A stretch of 64,000 bases of DNA from an uncultured Lachnospiraceae bacterium (GTDB lineage Bacteria; Bacillota; Clostridia; Lachnospirales; Lachnospiraceae), in assembly GCA_947164605.1 (NCBI GenBank), contig CAMUXE010000006.1, positions 1-64,000 of the forward strand. The letters run 5' to 3'. The position numbers and the translations under genes are program-made. This document shows, in pieces, positions 1-7,328 of the stretch (its first letter is position 1; the number at the start of each line of letters is the position of its first letter). The notes below the pieces were generated by a model. The model saw nothing but the letters and a program-made list of their open reading frames with translations. It was not told where the DNA came from and made no database searches.

Positions 1-87
1 AATGATATCACACATAGCTTCAAGCTTCACTGACATCTATTCTGGCACACGGGGGAACAGATAAAGCGTTACCGAATCAATCTCGGA

Positions 88-351
88 ATGACTCAAAATC
101 AGGTAGCAACCGAATTAGATGTCACACCTGGATACATCAGTAACGTCGAAAATGGCAGAACTGCTATGTCACTTAGACTTCTTATCTACTATGCCAAACT
201 TATGGGAATCACACTTGATGAACTTGTTGGAAATTTAGAACCGGACTACATAGCATCCTCCATCGACAACGCGCTGATGGCTGAAATAAAAAAGCTCAAT
301 AATGAAGAAAAAGAAAAGCTTCTAAAAACTATTAAATTATGGAAGAAATAA
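88..351 (+). CDS. XRE-family HTH regulator, N-terminus truncated or frameshifted
   Basis: Cro/C1-type DNA-binding protein. The helix-turn-helix core TPGYISNVENGR is the same as in the intact regulator encoded at 50685-50999, and both share the C-terminal pattern of a DNxxMxxIxxL helix ending in a tryptophan. The first ATG at 88 falls inside helix 1 of the domain. The open frame runs back to 34 and encodes GEQIKRYRINLG, which belongs to the domain, but has no ATG, GTG or TTG. An ATG at 2 lies in another frame and would join this frame only if the G run at 51-55 were one base longer. The gene is therefore either frameshifted there or uses an unseen start. The family binds operator DNA as a dimer, often its own promoter. 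Its target is unknown. Confidence 0.7.
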   Translation: MTQNQVATELDVTPGYISNVENGRTAMSLRLLIYYAKLMGITLDELVGNLEPDYIASSIDNALMAEIKKLNNEEKEKLLKTIKLWKK

Positions 352-451
352 GAAAAGGCAACTGCTGCAAAGTTTGCAACAGCTGCCACTTCATTCAAGT
401 ATTAGGGCTCATTTTGATAAGTATTATGAATGGAATTGCTCCCTTTGATTC

Positions 452-772
452 TCATTCTTTTGCAAGTATCTTAAGTCCTGCAATTCCAACTACAATAAGA
501 ATAACACATATAACCTGAGGAACCGACAGTTTTTCATGAAAAAGAAACACTCCAAGCAGCGTGGTACCAAGAATTCCCATTCCAGTCCACATGGCATAAG
601 CCGTACCCAAAGGCAACTGTCTCAGTGCAATTGCTAAAAATACTGCACTGGCGATGTATCCCACTCCGGTAACAATCGATGGAATCAAAACCGTAAATCC
701 ATTAGACATTTTCATTGCCACAGCCCAAGTGATTTCCAACGCTCCGGCAATCAATAGATAAATCCACTTCAT
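452..772 (-). CDS. sugE: SMR-family guanidinium exporter (Gdx/SugE type)
   Basis: Small multidrug resistance protein of 106 residues with four predicted membrane helices. It is close to E. coli SugE across its length: helix 1 carries the central glutamate (Glu13) in the GALEITWAVAMK segment, and helix 3 carries LPLGTAYAMWTG. SugE-type SMR proteins are now known as guanidinium/proton antiporters (Gdx), acting as dual-topology dimers in the membrane. The start at 772 has a GGAGG site 9 bases upstream. The longer frame upstream is leader sequence, because SMR proteins begin at this MKW. No second SMR gene is nearby, which fits a homodimeric SugE. A structured leader precedes it. Confidence 0.9.
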   Translation of the reverse strand: MKWIYLLIAGALEITWAVAMKMSNGFTVLIPSIVTGVGYIASAVFLAIALRQLPLGTAYAMWTGMGILGTTLLGVFLFHEKLSVPQVICVILIVVGIAGLKILAKE

Positions 773-960
773 ATAAAAAACCTCCAAAGAATAAAATACG
801 CCATTCCTCCACCTGCTAAGACCTAACGGCAAAAGAATGACGTGAATCCCACTACTCGGTAGCAATGGGCGCCTGTTTGTTTAATTGATGTGATAATAAC
901 GCATAGATGTATGATTTGTCCAGCCATTTCTATTCTATAAAACACAACTTATAACTATAT
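773..960 (-). promoter_or_regulatory. Structured leader of the sugE gene, possible cis-regulatory RNA
   Basis: About 190 bases separate the exporter start from the preceding small gene. On the minus strand the leader forms a strong hairpin at 869-848 (CCCATTGCT and AGTAGTGGG arms around an ACCG loop, with a wobble) and a second at 830-800 (GCCGTT with AATGGC) whose 3' part lies just before the ribosome-binding site. Guanidine riboswitches often control this exporter family. I do not see the conserved ykkC class I cores, the class III sequence, or paired ACGR loops of class II. A regulatory RNA is therefore only a possibility. Confidence 0.3.
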
Positions 961-1000
961 TGTAGTCTTCTATTGTAGCCTTCCTAACTAGTAGCATCCT

Positions 1001-1213
1001 CTACTCTTCCTTAAAAATCTTATTATCCTTATCGAAATAAACCCAATCGCCTTCGTTAATATCATTGGCTAGTAGTTCTGCATCTGCAACTTCCATATCA
1101 ATCTCCTGATTGGACTCATCTCGCAAATGAAGCAACACCATAGCTCCAATGCCATCTGATCGTTCTTCACAACCAAAGTCTGCTTCCTGGATTTTCTTTA
1201 CAATGTACTTCAA
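1001..1213 (-). CDS. Small acidic protein of unknown function, TTG start
   Basis: Seventy-residue, mostly hydrophilic protein with no signal peptide or membrane segment. It begins with TTG (MKYIVKKIQ), with GGAGAG 9 bases upstream. It follows the FMN-binding gene by 24 bases on the same strand and is the last gene of the minus-strand island block. I recognise no family. The alternating hydrophobic pattern (MVLLHL, IDMEVADAELL, DWVYFD) suggests a small beta-rich domain. Confidence 0.6.
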   Translation of the reverse strand: MKYIVKKIQEADFGCEERSDGIGAMVLLHLRDESNQEIDMEVADAELLANDINEGDWVYFDKDNKIFKEE

Positions 1214-1237
1214 GTTAATATCTCTCCAATAATAGAA

Positions 1238-1747
1238 TTAAACATCCATATGCTGTCTACTTCCGAAGCCATCCTTCTTCAAATCAGAATCTAGATAGTC
1301 GTAAGAAGTCGGCACAACCTTAATCAGGTTCATGGCCTGTGGCAACTTCTTCATGGCTTCCACCGGAATCTTCTTGTGCTCCATCAGCTTAAGATATTCC
1401 TCTGAAAAAGGCTCCACCATAGATGCAACGCCCTGTACTTGTAGGCTCTTCAACTGCCCGAACCCACCATAAGGTTCGAAGATGGCAAGCCCCACATTCT
1501 TGTTCTCCTTCAGACCTTTGAACTTCAATCCACCTTCGGAGAAAAAGTAAAAGCAGCTATCCACATAGTTATATTCAATCGGTGTATTTCGCACCATATC
1601 TGCTGAAGCCGTCGCCAGCGCGCATGTGTTATGTGCGCAAATGAAGGCTTCAATCTTTTCTTTTAAAGCTGCTGGCTCCATATGAACAGCATTGCGGTCG
1701 CGTTTTATCCAGTGAGATGCAGCTGAGTCGTAGTCTGGTTGGTACAT
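1238..1747 (-). CDS. FMN-binding split-barrel protein (pyridoxamine-phosphate-oxidase-like), copy 1
   Basis: Protein of 169 residues of the PNPOx-like flavin-binding split-barrel superfamily. The pattern HNTCALATASADMVRNTPIEY, followed by FYFFSEGGLKFKGLKENKNV and a QVQGVASMVE strand, is typical of small FMN-dependent proteins that reduce or bind flavin and haem-related substrates; the substrate here is unknown. A second copy at 10420-10929 differs at only a few positions. This copy is 39 bases downstream of the RES-domain gene and 24 bases upstream of the last small gene, so it appears co-transcribed. High identity between copies points to recent duplication. Confidence 0.8.
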   Translation of the reverse strand: MYQPDYDSAASHWIKRDRNAVHMEPAALKEKIEAFICAHNTCALATASADMVRNTPIEYNYVDSCFYFFSEGGLKFKGLKENKNVGLAIFEPYGGFGQLKSLQVQGVASMVEPFSEEYLKLMEHKKIPVEAMKKLPQAMNLIKVVPTSYDYLDSDLKKDGFGSRQHMDV

Positions 1748-1786
1748 GATATCCCACTTCCAATCTAGTCTTCCTTATAATCTTTA

Positions 1787-2632
1787 TTAATATCTAGATT
1801 CATCAAAATCTTTCTGTTCCTCTTCAATAAAGGTTTCTATTAATATACTCAAATCCTCAGATGCCTGATATTCTTTCTTTTCAACCGAGCAAAGTTTGAT
1901 ATTTTCGTAGCCTCTTTCAGTTAAAACAAAATTTCCATATTCCACACCATCAAGGGTTAAAATCTGAGGTCCCCCAGAAAATTCAATTGGAACATATACA
2001 GATGAGTATCTTATTCCACAATCTTCCTTCTCCATTACAATCTGTCCCAATCTATTTGTAACGTCATACAAATTAGTAATCATTCTATGTAAAAATAAAG
2101 ATGACAAAGGATTAACAGCAATATCACATAAATCCCCCATTTTTCCTTTGTTAAAGTAATCATCTATAAGTATTCTTTCATGTGCGGTTAAATCTTTATC
2201 ATCTGAAACAGACATAGTAATCTTATGCATTAAAGCATTAACATAATTATTAGTAGATAAAAAAGTCCCTACCCAAAAGGATTTGGTACATATATATTTT
2301 GCAAGATAATACTCTTCACTTTCTTCTAGACGTACTTCTCGCCCAAGGTATTCTGGAGAAGATGCTAAATACAAAACAGACTGACCATCAGCATTAAACC
2401 TTCCCTGCTTTGCATATTTCTCTGGAACCGGCCCCCACTCTCTAGCATCATAAATATCTGGATTATTAAATCCTTTTACCCGTCGAACCCTGAAAAACTC
2501 AGTTCCCTTCTTTATAAACATCCTTTCTGTAAAAACACTTTGTTTTTCCTTTTTACCCAACCCAAAAAACATAGTAATAAACTCAGAAATACTATTACAT
2601 TTCATGGGTCTAAATTCTTTTTCTTCAGTCAC
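1787..2632 (-). CDS. RES-domain protein, candidate NAD-consuming toxin or effector
   Basis: Protein of 281 residues with RES-family hallmarks: FFRVRR around residues 46-51, GRFNADG at 77-83, LYLASSPEYLGREV at 87-100 with the conserved glutamate at 99, and RYSSVYVPIEF near 208-218. RES domains named after conserved Arg, Glu and Ser act as NAD-degrading toxins in RES-Xre toxin-antitoxin pairs. Here no Xre/MbcA-type antitoxin is adjacent; the gene lies 19 bases after the HEPN gene, so it may be an effector of that module. Start is GTG at 2632 with a GGGGG-rich ribosome-binding site. The first 40 residues are an extension of unknown role. The fold is well supported; the toxin role is inference. 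Confidence 0.7.
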   Translation of the reverse strand: MTEEKEFRPMKCNSISEFITMFFGLGKKEKQSVFTERMFIKKGTEFFRVRRVKGFNNPDIYDAREWGPVPEKYAKQGRFNADGQSVLYLASSPEYLGREVRLEESEEYYLAKYICTKSFWVGTFLSTNNYVNALMHKITMSVSDDKDLTAHERILIDDYFNKGKMGDLCDIAVNPLSSLFLHRMITNLYDVTNRLGQIVMEKEDCGIRYSSVYVPIEFSGGPQILTLDGVEYGNFVLTERGYENIKLCSVEKKEYQASEDLSILIETFIEEEQKDFDESRY

Positions 2633-2651
2633 GTAATCCCCCTAGTCAGCA

Positions 2652-3905
2652 TTAATAAGAATAGTCATCATACTCTAGAATATCTTTATAAATAATATCA
2701 ATTGATACCTTTCTCAAAATATTAGTCCGCTCATATAACCAATTAAAATCAGCATTTACTGTATATCCTTGAAATGTAGGATCATCTTTAGGCTTACTTA
2801 TTCTTAGTTGACTATTTTTTATAAAATAACCTGAATGTACGTAATGATTACGTAAACAAACAATCTCTCTTGAAAGACATGATAATTCATCTTCTTTGTA
2901 TTTTTTGAATTTATAGTTTTCTTCTATGGCTTTAGCTATAAATCTTTTTGAAACGCCTTTTTCATTTTTAGATTTGAAGAAGCACTCTATAAACTTGTAA
3001 TATAGCAAAAATGAATCTTCAATATTTCTTGATGTCATACCAATAGCGTAAGGGACATTTCGTAACCACACCTTGTTTGTATAAGCATAGTTTATATTTG
3101 CATAACATTTTTTCAAGAAAGAGGCCATACTGTCGGCAACAACATAGTATTTCCGTTCTTTGTATTCAAAGCCCCGTGTTTGGCATTTAAACTTATAAAA
3201 TGTATCTTCTATGTTAAGCCAAATATCATCAACTTTGAATCCTCCTTTGGTAAACAACTGCATGTAGATTTCAAATTCATAAACAAATTTATAAATCTCA
3301 TCATAGTTTTGTCTTCTTTTGAATTGGATTTCAACATACGGAGTAATATCAATACAAATTTTTCCCATCTTCCAATCTTCATTCTGTTCCCAATGGTCAT
3401 TAAATAGAATCCTCTTAATTTTTGATGTCGCAATATCAAAATCCACTGGCTCATTTTTCTTTTTTAAGGTAATAATCAGCTCATCATCATTTTTCTTTTT
3501 TTGATATGAATTATTTCCTACTATAGCAATGAAATCTTTACTAAAAATGCGTATAGACGTACACTTTGGTGTTTCTGGAAGACTTGTCAATTTATCATAT
3601 TTACTATGAGAAAAATATATTCCCGTCTTAAAAATAGTTACTGACTTATTATCTAGCAATGTATATCTATTACTATTACCTGCATAATATGCATCTTTTA
3701 GCAAATAGTATTTATTGTTATCTGAATCTGCTATCAGGATATCTCTTGTCTGAAAATTATTGTTTCCAATTGATCGGACTCCGTTTTCACTTGGTATTTC
3801 ATCAAAAATATCATACTCGACAGACACTCTGAAGAAATCGTTTTCGATGAAATAGGTACAACGATACCGACTGTTCAAATCGTTATTAAAAAAGCAAACC
3901 GCCAT
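2652..3905 (-). CDS. HEPN-domain protein (ApeA-like), candidate abortive-infection RNase
   Basis: Protein of 417 residues. The C-terminal third has the HEPN pattern: a helical stretch with SFLLYYKFIECFFK, then RNHYVH, which fits the RX4H catalytic motif of HEPN RNases (about residues 352-357). The N-terminal two thirds are beta-rich and resemble sensor regions of ApeA-like proteins. HEPN RNases cut RNA, often tRNA, in toxin-antitoxin and anti-phage systems. The start at 3905 (MAVCFFNND) has AAGGAG 5 bases upstream. It overlaps the 57-residue gene by 20 bases and leads into the RES gene, which suggests coupled translation. The antiphage role is inference. Confidence 0.7.
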   Translation of the reverse strand: MAVCFFNNDLNSRYRCTYFIENDFFRVSVEYDIFDEIPSENGVRSIGNNNFQTRDILIADSDNNKYYLLKDAYYAGNSNRYTLLDNKSVTIFKTGIYFSHSKYDKLTSLPETPKCTSIRIFSKDFIAIVGNNSYQKKKNDDELIITLKKKNEPVDFDIATSKIKRILFNDHWEQNEDWKMGKICIDITPYVEIQFKRRQNYDEIYKFVYEFEIYMQLFTKGGFKVDDIWLNIEDTFYKFKCQTRGFEYKERKYYVVADSMASFLKKCYANINYAYTNKVWLRNVPYAIGMTSRNIEDSFLLYYKFIECFFKSKNEKGVSKRFIAKAIEENYKFKKYKEDELSCLSREIVCLRNHYVHSGYFIKNSQLRISKPKDDPTFQGYTVNADFNWLYERTNILRKVSIDIIYKDILEYDDYSY

Positions 3906-4059
3906 ACTTTCTCCTTCTTGCATTATCCATTTTAATCCACTTAATAGTCTGTACTACATATTTGTCGCAAAAATAATTAATTACATCTCTCTTATTAACA
4001 AAAAATGTAGGTTTCTTCATTTCGTTATTTACATCAATAACACAATAAATACATTTCAT
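3886..4059 (-). CDS. 57-residue protein of unknown function with CIYC motif
   Basis: Small basic protein starting MKCIYCVID, with GGAGG 7 bases before the ATG at 4059, so translation is well supported. One CxxC pair at residues 3-6 could bind metal but no second pair exists. The end (MDNARRRKYGGLLF) overlaps the first codons of the HEPN gene in another frame, and the overlap carries the HEPN gene's ribosome-binding site. Overlap of this kind is common for antitoxin-toxin pairs, so it may be a regulator or antitoxin. I recognise no family. Confidence 0.55.
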   Translation of the reverse strand: MKCIYCVIDVNNEMKKPTFFVNKRDVINYFCDKYVVQTIKWIKMDNARRRKYGGLLF

Positions 4060-4189
4060 ATAAAAACCTCCAAATATCAAAATACGATCAAAATGAGCCG
4101 CGATTCATTTGACCTGTAGCTCCGCAATAGAAACATACGGGATCCAATTTTTCTATCATCATCCTTCTCATCCTTTTCTTTATCAAACA

Positions 4190-6904
4190 TCATTCTAATC
4201 CCAATACCTTTTGGATACGTTCCTTTTCTCCGCTACCATTTGTAGTCAGTCTCACAAGAGGCAGGCCACAAACTTCCAAAATATGATTCTTCTTTAAATC
4301 TCTTGCATGTTGGTTTGTTCCCTCTCTGTGATACTTATACCCATCAGTTTCAATTGCCGCGATAGGCTGTTTACTTAGTTTATTAAAAACCAAAAAGTCA
4401 AGATGCGTTGACGGATGCATAACATACCTAACCTCTTCATCTGATAACTTGGACAAATCACGTATTACCATTGAAAGTGGCTCATGACAAACCACTCCAT
4501 ACTCAGGATAATCCTTTAAGATATCCATCAATAACGAATATGTAAGATTTTCGGAATCAAATTCAGATATCTGTTCTCGGTCTTTCAAAAACTCTCGTCT
4601 TTTCTCACGGTATTGCGTATACAAATAGTCAAAAACAGAATATATCTGACTATCAACGACTTCCATTTTGTTGTATTGAATGTAGGAAATAAGATCTACA
4701 ATATTTCCTTTTTTATCTTGTTCATTTCCAGTTACAACAACAATAAGACGCTTCTTTGCCCTGGAAACTGCCACGTTAAGTAAATACGGATTGTCTGTAA
4801 AATCTTTGATTTTATCATCTACAGTTGAAAGAATAATGACATTCTTTTCTCTACCTTGAAACTTATGAACTGTTGCAACATCAACTCCCGAAATTTGGTT
4901 TTGAATAGCATCAACTTGATTATTGTAGGGTGCTATTATTCCAATCTCATCCAATGGTTCGTCGATTTGGGGCAGTATTTCATTTTTTATAATATCAATT
5001 TGTCGCTGATTATAATTCCCTCTAGCATGATTTCCTTCTACTGTCTTTACTGCCATCAATGCGTTTTCACTATCATTATCATCGGTCATTATTACAAGTT
5101 CGCCGTTATAAAACTTCTGATTGCAGAAAGAAATAATCCTCGGATGACAACGATAATGTTCTTTTAAAAGCGTAGACGGAACATCCGGCAAAACATCAAC
5201 TACCGACTGTAAGAAACTCTTATGACCAAAGTCATACGCATCATTTATACTATATTTTTTTCTAATCCAATCAGACTGTTGCAACGTCTCCTGTGTCAAA
5301 ACATTTGGTAGCTGCTTCAAATCTCCAACAATAACCGCATTCTTTGCGCAAGACAAAGCTAAAGCTCCCATAGCAATATCTACTTGTGACGCCTCATCCA
5401 TGATCACGTAATCATACAAGACATCATCCATATTTAAACTCGATCTTGCAGAAAACGTAGTACTTAGAACAATGGGATATTCACAAAGTACTTGATGTGA
5501 CATCCTATACAAATCTTTTTCTGTAAAACATACTCGATCTGATTTCCAATTATATTTGTGCGCAAGATAATTCTTCAAATATGTCAACGACTCTGCTTCT
5601 AATTGTTTTTCATAATCTCCAGAATTTCCTACAAGTTCTTTTTCTTGTGCGATTAACTCGTTATCTATTTCTTTTAATGATTGATTATAATAAAGTCCCT
5701 GAAGAACCGTAATTATTTTGGATAAATCCTGTTTATAGAAATTCCAATCAGCTATTCCATACAGTAAGATACTTCTCAGTTTAAAAAACAGCGTTAGTTT
5801 TCTTGTATTATCTGCCCTCGATTGAAGTTCTTGCCACAAACGCATTATTTTCCGAGACGATATTTTCCCACGAATCTTGATTGTCTCATAAAATGCCGCC
5901 GTTTCTTCAGCATATTCATTGAAATGTTTTAACTCCAGTTCAATCTCATATCGTTTTTCTTTTAAACAAGCAATGCTTTCACGTAATTGATAAACCTTTT
6001 GAAGTCTATTTGATAACTGCTTTAGGTTTTCCAAAGATATCTCATTACCAGAACTATTGACCCAACCAGAAAGATTAGGATACTTCCCCGTCTGTTTTTC
6101 AACAAACGAAGTCTTATTATCTACATTACCAAGCGGGGCAACTAGAAAATCCATCCCATATTGATCTTTCGCCAGTTTTTCCAAAACATTTAGCGTTGCA
6201 GAATTATTATTGGAAACCATAATTATCGTTTTTCCAGCAATTAAAATATTAGCAATAATATTTAAGATAGTCTGAGTTTTTCCGGTCCCTGGAGGCCCCT
6301 GAATTACACTCATTTGATTATCAAGAGCATTTCTGACTGCTTGATACTGACTTTCATTGCAACCAAAAGGGAAAATAACACCATCCACAGGGTGATATCC
6401 AATATTATTTTCGGGATTAAGATATAAACTAAGGGCTGTTTTCTCCGGCACAAATTTCATCATTTCATATCTTTTTTTAAGAATAATATCTCCGCGTTCG
6501 TTTGGAATATTACTTAACACAGATATTTCCTTTAAGTATTCAAATACATTTTTTGACTTCTTATTTGTCAGACAGTTCTTTGTAATTTCAAGGCTTTTCT
6601 TAGGATAGCTCCTCTCAAATTTATCAAAAACTATATGCCAGTAATAAATACCCTGATGCTCAAACTGATATATTTTTTGAATATCAAATAGTCTTTTCCC
6701 CTCCGAAGAAATGACAACATAATCTAATGGATCAATTAGTTTGGGCCTTGTCATCACAACGACATTATTCGCTGAATATGAATAACGCTTTCCATTTTTA
6801 AACGTAATATTGTATTTTCTCGCATCAGAACTAAGCTCACAAGAAACAATCTTGTCAGTACAAATCTCCCCCTTTGTAATTATCATAGTTCTTGATGTGT
6901 CCAT
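4190..6904 (-). CDS. SF1 (Upf1-like, COG1112-type) helicase with C-terminal Vsr-like nuclease domain
   Basis: Protein of 904 residues. An N-terminal beta-rich domain (1-140) precedes an SF1B helicase: Walker A GPPGTGKT near 205, Walker B DEASQ near 503, GDLKQLP near 530, EHYRCHP near 580, FQGREKN near 685 and NVAVSRAKKRL near 715. A long coiled insertion follows motif Ia. The last 110 residues read HLDFLVF...AIETDG...RDLKKNHIL...GLPLVRL, a PD-(D/E)xK/Vsr-fold nuclease like DUF559/DUF2726. This layout resembles defence helicase-nucleases. The gene starts 11 bases after the NUDIX gene. The start at 6904 has a weak GTAGGA site. Cutting of invading DNA is inference. Confidence 0.8.
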   Translation of the reverse strand: MDTSRTMIITKGEICTDKIVSCELSSDARKYNITFKNGKRYSYSANNVVVMTRPKLIDPLDYVVISSEGKRLFDIQKIYQFEHQGIYYWHIVFDKFERSYPKKSLEITKNCLTNKKSKNVFEYLKEISVLSNIPNERGDIILKKRYEMMKFVPEKTALSLYLNPENNIGYHPVDGVIFPFGCNESQYQAVRNALDNQMSVIQGPPGTGKTQTILNIIANILIAGKTIIMVSNNNSATLNVLEKLAKDQYGMDFLVAPLGNVDNKTSFVEKQTGKYPNLSGWVNSSGNEISLENLKQLSNRLQKVYQLRESIACLKEKRYEIELELKHFNEYAEETAAFYETIKIRGKISSRKIMRLWQELQSRADNTRKLTLFFKLRSILLYGIADWNFYKQDLSKIITVLQGLYYNQSLKEIDNELIAQEKELVGNSGDYEKQLEAESLTYLKNYLAHKYNWKSDRVCFTEKDLYRMSHQVLCEYPIVLSTTFSARSSLNMDDVLYDYVIMDEASQVDIAMGALALSCAKNAVIVGDLKQLPNVLTQETLQQSDWIRKKYSINDAYDFGHKSFLQSVVDVLPDVPSTLLKEHYRCHPRIISFCNQKFYNGELVIMTDDNDSENALMAVKTVEGNHARGNYNQRQIDIIKNEILPQIDEPLDEIGIIAPYNNQVDAIQNQISGVDVATVHKFQGREKNVIILSTVDDKIKDFTDNPYLLNVAVSRAKKRLIVVVTGNEQDKKGNIVDLISYIQYNKMEVVDSQIYSVFDYLYTQYREKRREFLKDREQISEFDSENLTYSLLMDILKDYPEYGVVCHEPLSMVIRDLSKLSDEEVRYVMHPSTHLDFLVFNKLSKQPIAAIETDGYKYHREGTNQHARDLKKNHILEVCGLPLVRLTTNGSGEKERIQKVLGLE

Positions 6905-6915
6905 CTATATTTTTC

Positions 6916-7317
6916 CTACATCGCAGCTCTTATTTTTTCAATTAACGTAATATCTGCCGGTAACCAGTCAACAGAATTCAGCTTTTCTTTTGTTAACCAC
7001 TTCGCAGCTTCATGCTCTTTTAAGACCAAATCGCCGCTTACAATCTGGCACCAAAAGCAATCCATAGAAAGATGAAACGTTGGATAATCATATTCAATCG
7101 TATCAATGAATTCACCCACTGATATTTCCGTATCCAACTCTTCTTTAATCTCTCTTTTTAAAGCTTCCTGTGGAGTTTCTCCCGCTTCGATTTTTCCTCC
7201 GGGAAATTCCCAACCACCTTTGAACTCACCATATCCACGCTGTGTTGCAAAAATGATTGGTTCAGCTTTGTCATCTGATGCCTTTATAACTGCTGCCACT
7301 ACACGTATTGTCTTCAT
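6916..7317 (-). CDS. NUDIX hydrolase (MutT-like)
   Basis: Protein of 133 residues with a full Nudix box at about 40-62: GGKIEAGETPQEALKREIKE followed by EL, giving Gx5Ex7REUxEE. The PEPGGK-like FPGGKIE and WEFPGG context resembles MutT 8-oxo-dGTP diphosphatases that hydrolyse damaged or modified nucleoside triphosphates to monophosphate. It sits between the two large helicase-nuclease genes with 11-base gaps on both sides and has its own TAGGAG site, so it is part of the same transcript. In this context it may act on modified or signalling nucleotides instead of general sanitation; that is inference. Confidence 0.85.
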   Translation of the reverse strand: MKTIRVVAAVIKASDDKAEPIIFATQRGYGEFKGGWEFPGGKIEAGETPQEALKREIKEELDTEISVGEFIDTIEYDYPTFHLSMDCFWCQIVSGDLVLKEHEAAKWLTKEKLNSVDWLPADITLIEKIRAAM

Positions 7318-7328
7318 ATAACTAACTC

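Noticed and set aside
773..865. N-terminal extension of SugE to 865
   Set aside because: The SMR fold starts at 772 with a strong ribosome-binding site; the extension would be leader RNA.
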